A stretch of DNA of 64,000 nt, from NCBI GenBank assembly GCA_913048295.1, contig CAJWWK010000003.1, positions 1-64,000 on the forward strand, read 5' to 3'. The notes under the pieces were generated by a model, which saw only the letters and a list, made by a program, of their open reading frames with translations, was not told the DNA's origin and searched no databases. Positions 57,806 through 64,000 of this stretch are shown piece after piece (position 1 is the first letter of the stretch; every line of letters starts with the position of its first letter). A program made the position numbers and the translations under genes. The DNA is from an uncultured Dehalococcoidia bacterium. Its GTDB lineage: Bacteria; Chloroflexota; Dehalococcoidia; Lucifugimonadales; Lucifugimonadaceae.

Positions 57806-59077
57806 GTGCGAGTCTCGATTCTTTCCGGCACCAGTTATTCAGCCTTCAAATACCGTGAATACAGGCTTTTCTGGATTGCCGCGGCCTTTTCTAACATCGG
57901 TATGTGGTCGCTCGTCTACGGTCGACTGTGGCTCATGCGAACACTAACGGGTTCGGAAGTAATGCTTGGCCTCGTGGCAACGGCAAACCTGGCTCCAGTG
58001 CTGATTTTCTCGATGTGGGGCGGGGTCTTTGCCGACCGGTTCAACCGTCTGAAGATCGTGCGAGCCACACGACTCCTGTTCGCCCTAACAACCCTCGGGA
58101 CCGCGGTTCTGATCCACAGCGGAAACGTTGAGCCGTGGCACGTCCTCGCGATATCGTCTGTAACCGGAACATTGCTCGCCTTCGATATACCCTCGAGGTC
58201 GGCAATGGTGGCAACGATCGTGCCAAAAGAACACCTCGCGGGTGCCATTGCCCTTTATTCGATTGTGTTCGGTGCCGCTGCAATCGTGGGACCGATGCTC
58301 TTTGACCCGCTGGTCTCCGCCTGGGGCCTCCACGGACTTTTCTACATCATCGGCACTTCCTATCTGCTGACCGTCCTGACATTACTGATGATGCGAACTC
58401 AGGGTCACAAGGTAACGGCAACCAGCCAGACAGTGCTTGGCGGACTGCTACAGGGCTTCGTATACCTCAGGCACCAGAAAGCTATTTCAGCAGTCATTCT
58501 GCTCGGTGTCATGCTCGGCATGTTCGGTACGTCGTTCGACACCCTGCTACCTGTCTTTACGGACGAAATATTTACCGGCGGGACCGACGTATTCGGTCAA
58601 CTCTTACTGGGAGCCGGAATAGGAGGACTGGCTGCCACGACTGCAATAACACTGATTGGCCGGCGGGTCCGACCAGCGCTCTATCTCGTCATCGCAGGCG
58701 TCGGCCTCGGGGCAGCCCAGCTAACCTTTGCGCGCATCGAAATACTCAGTCTTGCAGTAATCGTTGCCGGAATCATCGGCGGGTTCAAAGTAGTACTCGG
58801 GACGATGAACACAACAGTCGTGCAGACCCTCGTTGACGAAGAGTTCCGGGGTCGCGTAATGAGCATCAACCAGCTCACCTGGGGCGCATCGGCATTAGGT
58901 GGGCTCCTCATGGGCTACCTGGCACAGCGGTTCGACGCGCCGACCGCCATGATCATCGGCGGTACAATCGTGGTCCTGGCTACCGTGCTGGTAGGACAGC
59001 GGCTGCTCCGCTACTTCGGGATGGGTTCGGCAAGTGCGAACCTCGCTTCCGGCCAGAAGCCGGGAGCGGCTGCCTAA
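57806..59077 (+). CDS. MFS transporter (EntS-like MFS_3 family)
   Basis: Polytopic; YRLFWIAAAFSNIGMWS, WGGVFADRFNRLKIVRATRLLFAL, FRGRVMSINQLTWGASALGGLLMGYLAQRF; GTG start. Confidence 0.9.
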   Translation: MRVSILSGTSYSAFKYREYRLFWIAAAFSNIGMWSLVYGRLWLMRTLTGSEVMLGLVATANLAPVLIFSMWGGVFADRFNRLKIVRATRLLFALTTLGTAVLIHSGNVEPWHVLAISSVTGTLLAFDIPSRSAMVATIVPKEHLAGAIALYSIVFGAAAIVGPMLFDPLVSAWGLHGLFYIIGTSYLLTVLTLLMMRTQGHKVTATSQTVLGGLLQGFVYLRHQKAISAVILLGVMLGMFGTSFDTLLPVFTDEIFTGGTDVFGQLLLGAGIGGLAATTAITLIGRRVRPALYLVIAGVGLGAAQLTFARIEILSLAVIVAGIIGGFKVVLGTMNTTVVQTLVDEEFRGRVMSINQLTWGASALGGLLMGYLAQRFDAPTAMIIGGTIVVLATVLVGQRLLRYFGMGSASANLASGQKPGAAA

Positions 59078-59323
59078 ACTTCACCTTAAATCCACCACCT
59101 GGGCCGCACATTCAAGTGATGATGCCGTGACGTTTATTCGGCGCACGAAACCGGTCAAGAATTTTTAGTTGCGGCTAGGCTCGCCTGTGGGCATAATGAG
59201 CGCGCTCACCTCGGAAGAACTTCAGGGTTCCCGAATTGCCTGCCCGGACTCCGGGTATTCTTGCCGATATTCCAGTGTTATCGGCTCGACAATTTTGTAT
59301 AAACACTTGAAAGGAGAGGGCAC

Positions 59324-60193
59324 TTGCACCCGTTTGCATACGTTGCCCCAGGCACAGTAGACGAAGCGGTCGCTGTGTTAGACAAACACGGCGACCGCGC
59401 ACGACCGCTTGCCGGTGGAACCGACCTCTTGGTCAAAGCACGCGCCAACGCCTGGGAGCTTGATGCCGTTGTCGACATCAAGAACATTCCCGAACTTATG
59501 ACCCTGACTGTCGGAAACGACGGTCTCACCATTGGTGCAGGCGTTCCCTGTTACCAGGTTTACGAGAACGAAGAAGTCGCCTCGGACTATCCGTGCATCG
59601 TGGACGGCACCGCGATAATCGGTGGCATACAGATCCAGTCACGCGCTGGCCTTGGCGGAAACCTCTGCAACGCGGCGCCTTCCGCGGATGGCATCTGTCC
59701 CCTCATCGTCCACAGCGCAGTTGCACACATCGCCGGTCCCGGTGGCAGCCGCGATGTTGCGGTAGAAGATTTCTGCACCGGTCCAAGCCAGACCGTCCTG
59801 AAAAATGGCGAACTGCTGGTCAGCATTTCAATGCCCAGGCCCCCGTCCAACTTCGGTGCGGCCTACACAAGGTTCATCCCCCGAAATGAGATGGATATCG
59901 CAGTGGCCGGTGTCGGCGTTTCGGTAATACTCGACTCTTCGGGCCAGAACTTCGTCTCTGCACGAATAGCTCTTGCCTCGGTCGGTCCGACGCCGATCTT
60001 GGCCAGTGCAGCTGGTAACAGCCTCGCCGGAAAGCCGATCAACGACGACACGATCGCCGCGGCCGCAGCACTCGCCACCGACGCATCCACTCCAATAACC
60101 GACATGCGCGGGACGATCGCACAGCGAAAACAACTCATAAATGTCCTCACAGGCCGGATGATCAACCAGGCCGTTGAGCGAGCAAGGGGCTAA
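59324..60193 (+). CDS. Molybdenum hydroxylase FAD-binding subunit
   Basis: HPFAYVAPGTVDEAVAVLDKHGDRARPLAGGTDLLVKARA, QIQSRAGLGGNLCNAAPSAD; TTG start. Confidence 0.94.
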   Translation: MHPFAYVAPGTVDEAVAVLDKHGDRARPLAGGTDLLVKARANAWELDAVVDIKNIPELMTLTVGNDGLTIGAGVPCYQVYENEEVASDYPCIVDGTAIIGGIQIQSRAGLGGNLCNAAPSADGICPLIVHSAVAHIAGPGGSRDVAVEDFCTGPSQTVLKNGELLVSISMPRPPSNFGAAYTRFIPRNEMDIAVAGVGVSVILDSSGQNFVSARIALASVGPTPILASAAGNSLAGKPINDDTIAAAAALATDASTPITDMRGTIAQRKQLINVLTGRMINQAVERARG

Positions 60194-60200
60194 CAGACAA

Positions 60201-60677
60201 ATGACCACTTCATCCCCGGGCATGGTTCACGTAAAAACGACCATCAACGGTCAGGCGCACGAACTGCTCGTGCCGCCATACATGAGCCTGCTCGATACCC
60301 TTCGTGAACTCATTGGACTCACCGGCACCAAGGAAGGCTGCCTCGACGGCAATTGCGGTGCGTGCACGGTAAGCGTAGACGGCCGAATTGTCGATTCCTG
60401 CCTCGTACTCGGCGCAGAAGTCGATGGCAAAGATGTCGACACCGTCGAGGGCATGGCCAGTGCAGATGGGCTTCACCCCCTTCAGCAGGCATTCCTCGAA
60501 GAAGCAGCGCTCCAATGCGGCATTTGCACTCCCGGATTCCTGGTTGCCGCCAAGGGCCTGCTGGATAACGAACCGTCACCCAGTGAGGGCCGCATCAGGC
60601 ACTGGCTCGCGGGAAACCTGTGCCGCTGCACCGGTTACGACAAAATCATCCGAGCCGTCCAAAAAGCAAGCAGCTAA
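60201..60677 (+). CDS. Molybdenum hydroxylase 2Fe-2S subunit
   Basis: GCLDGNCGACTVSVDGRIVDSC, CGICTPGFLVAAKGLL, GNLCRCTGYDKI. Confidence 0.96.
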   Translation: MTTSSPGMVHVKTTINGQAHELLVPPYMSLLDTLRELIGLTGTKEGCLDGNCGACTVSVDGRIVDSCLVLGAEVDGKDVDTVEGMASADGLHPLQQAFLEEAALQCGICTPGFLVAAKGLLDNEPSPSEGRIRHWLAGNLCRCTGYDKIIRAVQKASS

Positions 60678-60765
60678 CAATTGAACGTCGTGTGTGGCCG
60701 GCGCTTACCCGGCTGCCTTCGCATCGATTCTGGCCCGGGCCCGGACCCCGGCGTGGAGAGAGAAA

Positions 60766-63036
60766 ATGGTCGCAACATTCGAGCCAAAGACCGACTATAA
60801 AGTCATCGGCACGCGCCCCATCAGGCATGACGGATACGACAAGGTGACAGGACGGGCGATTTACGGCGGGGACCTGACACTGCCGGGTTTGATATGGGGT
60901 GTTTGCGTGCGAAGCCCTCACGCCCACGCCAACATTAAGTCGATCGACACCTCGGCAGCCGAGGCGATGGACGGTGTTCTCGCAGTAATCACCGGGGCCG
61001 ACATGCCCGAGGCACTCGACAAGCTTGTCGACCTCGGCGAAGGCAACGTCAACTTCAAGTGGGCGTCGAACAAGCTGATGGCCGACGACAAAGTCGTCTA
61101 TCGAGGTCATCCCGTAGCGGCTGTGGCAGCTGTCGACCGGTACACGGCCGAAGAAGCCGCTCGTAAGGTGGTAGTTGAATACGAGGTCCTGAAGGCGGTC
61201 ACCAACGTGACGGACGCACTCGCGCCCGATGCACCCATCGTGCTACCAGACCTGGTTGGCGACGACCTTGGCGAAGATGTCACCAACACAAACATGGCCG
61301 AGCACGTCCGGCACGAATTCGGCGATGTTGAAGGCGCCATGGCCTCGGCAGCTCACACCATAGAGCGTGAGTACAACATGCAGATGGTTCACCAAGGTTA
61401 TATCGAACCGCACAACGCCACCGCTGTTTGGGACGAGGAAGACCGCATCAAGATCTGGACAAGTACCCAGGGTGCTTTCGCCGCCCGGACTCAGATCGCT
61501 GGAATCCTCCAGGTCGATGTTTCGAAGGTGAAAGTCACGCCCCTCGAGATTGGCGGTGGGTTCGGCGGCAAGATCCCGGTATATTTCGAGCCGATCGCGG
61601 CGATTCTTTCTCGGAAGTCCAGGCGACCGGTCAAGATGGTGATGGAGCGGGTCGCTATATTCGAGACCACCGGGCCCACCCCCGGCGGAAGAATGATTAT
61701 CAAGCTGGGTGCCGATTCGAACGGCAAGTTGACCGCCGCTACGGCCGATATCTGGTTCGAGGCCGGTGCAAACCCCGGTTCAGTCATCGGCCCCGCCGCA
61801 ATGTGCGTATATGCACCATACGAGATTCCAAACACACGTATCGACGGCTGGGACGTCGTAGTGAACAAACCGAAGACGGCTGCGTACCGCGCACCGGGCT
61901 CTCCGCAGGTCGCATTCGCCATGGAATCGGCTGTGGAGGAACTTTGCGAGGAGGCTGGCTGGGACTCAATGCAGTTCCGAATCGACAATGTTTCTCGTGA
62001 GGGGACCCGCCGTGGAGACGGGGTTCTGTTCTCGAAGATCGGCATGGAAGAGGTCCTCGAAGCGGCGAAGAACTCAGACCACTGGAATGCACCACTCGGC
62101 GACCCGCCACTAGGAAAGAAACGCGGTCGCGGCATGGCGAGCGGTTACTGGTTCAACATCGGGCTGAAATCATCTGTCAACCTGGCAGTAAACAGCGACG
62201 GCACCGTAACGCTTGTAGAGGGTTCGCCCGACATTGGTGGCACGCGAGTTGCGATGGCGATGCACGTCGCCGAGGTCCTTGGCATCGGAGCACATGATGT
62301 CCGGCCCTCTGTTGTCGACACCGAACTGGTTGGCTACACAGACGTGACCGGCGGTTCTCGTACTACATACGCGACTGGATACGCCTGCTGGATCGCGGCG
62401 AACCAGCTTGTTGACGAACTCAAAAAACGCGTAGGCATCCTCTGGGACATCAACGAAGAAGACATCGACTTCAGCGACGGCATATTCAACTCGAAAGCCG
62501 AGTCTGAAAAGACCATCGGCTTCAAAGAACTCGCGGGCAAGCTGGCTGATCTCGGCGGACCGGCTACCTCAATAGGCAACGTCGATCTCGAATCGGCCGG
62601 CGATGGTTTTGGACTGCACATCGTCGACATCGACATCGACACCGAAACAGGCAAAACCGATGTCGTTCGGTTCACTGCGATTCAGGACGTCGGTACTGCA
62701 ATTCACCCTTCATACGTCGAGGGGCAACTACAGGGCGGCGCCGTGCAGGGAATTGGATGGGCGCTCAACGAGGAGTACTACATGGAGGAAGACGGCTCGA
62801 TGGCCAATTCCAGCTTCCTCGATTACCGGATGCCGACTAGTCTCGACCTCCCGCCAATCGACACGATACTGGTCGAAGTCCCGAACCCACTCCACCCGTA
62901 CGGGGTACGCGGGGTCGGTGAAACGCCCATCTGCCCGCCGATACCAGCCATCGCCAACGCGATCGCCAATGCTATCGGTACAAGGCTTTACAACACCCCC
63001 ATGAATGCAGGAAGCATCATGGAAGCGCTCAGCTAA
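60766..63036 (+). CDS. Molybdenum hydroxylase molybdopterin-binding large subunit (AYRAPG type)
   Basis: RPIRHDGYDKVTGRAIYGGD, GGGFGGKIPVYFEPIAA, TAAYRAPGSPQVAFAMES, GVGETPICPPIPAIANAI. Confidence 0.96.
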   Translation: MVATFEPKTDYKVIGTRPIRHDGYDKVTGRAIYGGDLTLPGLIWGVCVRSPHAHANIKSIDTSAAEAMDGVLAVITGADMPEALDKLVDLGEGNVNFKWASNKLMADDKVVYRGHPVAAVAAVDRYTAEEAARKVVVEYEVLKAVTNVTDALAPDAPIVLPDLVGDDLGEDVTNTNMAEHVRHEFGDVEGAMASAAHTIEREYNMQMVHQGYIEPHNATAVWDEEDRIKIWTSTQGAFAARTQIAGILQVDVSKVKVTPLEIGGGFGGKIPVYFEPIAAILSRKSRRPVKMVMERVAIFETTGPTPGGRMIIKLGADSNGKLTAATADIWFEAGANPGSVIGPAAMCVYAPYEIPNTRIDGWDVVVNKPKTAAYRAPGSPQVAFAMESAVEELCEEAGWDSMQFRIDNVSREGTRRGDGVLFSKIGMEEVLEAAKNSDHWNAPLGDPPLGKKRGRGMASGYWFNIGLKSSVNLAVNSDGTVTLVEGSPDIGGTRVAMAMHVAEVLGIGAHDVRPSVVDTELVGYTDVTGGSRTTYATGYACWIAANQLVDELKKRVGILWDINEEDIDFSDGIFNSKAESEKTIGFKELAGKLADLGGPATSIGNVDLESAGDGFGLHIVDIDIDTETGKTDVVRFTAIQDVGTAIHPSYVEGQLQGGAVQGIGWALNEEYYMEEDGSMANSSFLDYRMPTSLDLPPIDTILVEVPNPLHPYGVRGVGETPICPPIPAIANAIANAIGTRLYNTPMNAGSIMEALS

Positions 63037-63079
63037 CGGAATTCTGGGAATAAGTTGCCTAATAAGTAACTAACAAAAC

Positions 63080-63109
63080 GGCCGGGAGCTGATTTTCAGC
63101 TTTCCGGCC
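63080..63109. repeat. Strong hairpin between the two large-subunit genes
   Basis: GGCCGGGAGCTGATTTTCAGCTTTCCGGCC; about 12-13 bp stem with a bulge; no T-tract on the plus strand. Confidence 0.6.
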
Positions 63110-63203
63110 TACTTGTTTGCCAGAAAATCAGGCAAACTTATAGCAGAACCTTCAATCAGGTCAGCATTCGGATCAAATAAAAAAGATCCAAAAAGGAAAT
63201 CGA

Positions 63204-64000
63204 ATGGTCGCAACGTACGACACAAAGACCGACTACAAAGTTGTAGGCAAAAGCCCGATCAGGCACGATGGTCTGGACAAGGTAACGGGACGCGCCGTCT
63301 ATGGCGGTGATGTCAAAGTCCCCGGCCTGATTTGGGGCGATGTAATTCGCAGCCCGCACGCCCACGCCCGCATCAAGAGCATCGACACCTCTGCCGCCGA
63401 GTCGATGGACGGAGTGTTTGCCGTACTGACTCATGCTGACTTCCCGGTTGCGGATGAACGAGAGATATCAGCCGGTGAAGATGTCGTAAACCTCAAACGC
63501 GACCAGGCAAACGTGATGGCCGACGACAAGGTGCACTACACAGGTCACGTAGTCGCCGCCGTAGCCGCCATCGATCGCAACACGGCGCAAGAAGCCGCCA
63601 ACAAGATCAAGGTCGAGTACGATGTCCTTACAAACGTCTCCGACGTTGACACGGCCATGGCCGAAGACGCACCGATCATTCTCGAATCACTTGTCGGCGA
63701 TCACCTCGGTGAGGACGTACCTAACACGAACATTGCCAAGGTATTCCGACATGAATTTGGCGACTTAGAACAGGCATTTGACAGGTCCGATCTGGTGATC
63801 GAGCGCACGTTCTCCCTGTCGATGATCCACCAGGGTTACATCGAACCTCACAACGCCACGGCCGTTTGGGCGGAGGACGGCAACATTACCGTCTGGTCCA
63901 GCACACAGGGGTCGTTTGGAGTACGAGCACAGACCGCCGGCATGATCGGCGTGCCCGAATCACGCGTAAAAGTGAACTACGTCGAAATCGGCGGCGGGTT
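63204..64000 (+). CDS. Second molybdenum hydroxylase large subunit, partial (runs off window end)
   Basis: Absent from ORF track because truncated; MVATYDTKTDYKVVGKSPIRHDGLDKVTGRAVYGGDVKVPGLIWGDVIRSPHAHARIKSIDTSAAESMDGVFAV...; close paralog of preceding gene. Confidence 0.93.
   Translation, partial: MVATYDTKTDYKVVGKSPIRHDGLDKVTGRAVYGGDVKVPGLIWGDVIRSPHAHARIKSIDTSAAESMDGVFAVLTHADFPVADEREISAGEDVVNLKRDQANVMADDKVHYTGHVVAAVAAIDRNTAQEAANKIKVEYDVLTNVSDVDTAMAEDAPIILESLVGDHLGEDVPNTNIAKVFRHEFGDLEQAFDRSDLVIERTFSLSMIHQGYIEPHNATAVWAEDGNITVWSSTQGSFGVRAQTAGMIGVPESRVKVNYVEIGGG

Noticed and set aside
1-64000. CRISPR arrays, prophage, transposases, toxin-antitoxin or restriction systems
   Set aside because: No regularly spaced repeats or signature proteins were seen on reading the sequence and ORFs.
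1-64000. tRNA or rRNA genes
   Set aside because: No convincing T-loop/anticodon arrangement found by eye; tRNAscan-SE would be needed to be certain.

Overview
The window is a dense, moderately GC-rich bacterial chromosome segment, mostly housekeeping and metabolic genes. Gene content and the GT39-DUF2298 fusion suggest a Chloroflexota-like organism; this is inference only. I saw no CRISPR array, prophage, transposase, rRNA or confident tRNA. Main blocks: molybdenum cofactor genes (moaC, moaA, moeA); a caa3-type cytochrome oxidase operon (coxB-A-C-D-ctaG); pheS/pheT; three divergent enolase-superfamily genes; a tryptophan T-box leader followed by trpS-trpE-trpE2-trpG-trpD-trpC-trpF; a GSII-type glutamine synthetase; a 1487-aa GT39-DUF2298 membrane protein; a paired acyl-CoA dehydrogenase locus; and a molybdenum hydroxylase operon with two tandem large subunits, the second cut by the window end. 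The strongest non-routine observations are: (1) the T-box with a TGG specifier apparently heading a whole trp supra-operon; (2) two complete but divergent TrpE-like proteins in tandem with one TrpG; (3) a small family of REP-like intergenic repeats, including a perfect 19-bp inverted pair; (4) a chimeric gene-end remnant at 22.5-22.7 kb; (5) three interrupted reading frames (GNAT-GNAT at an A6 run, a lipoprotein repeat domain after an in-frame TAA, an MFS transporter with an in-frame TGA). I found no clear new defence or mobile system. All calls come from reading the sequence and supplied ORFs; no database search was run.
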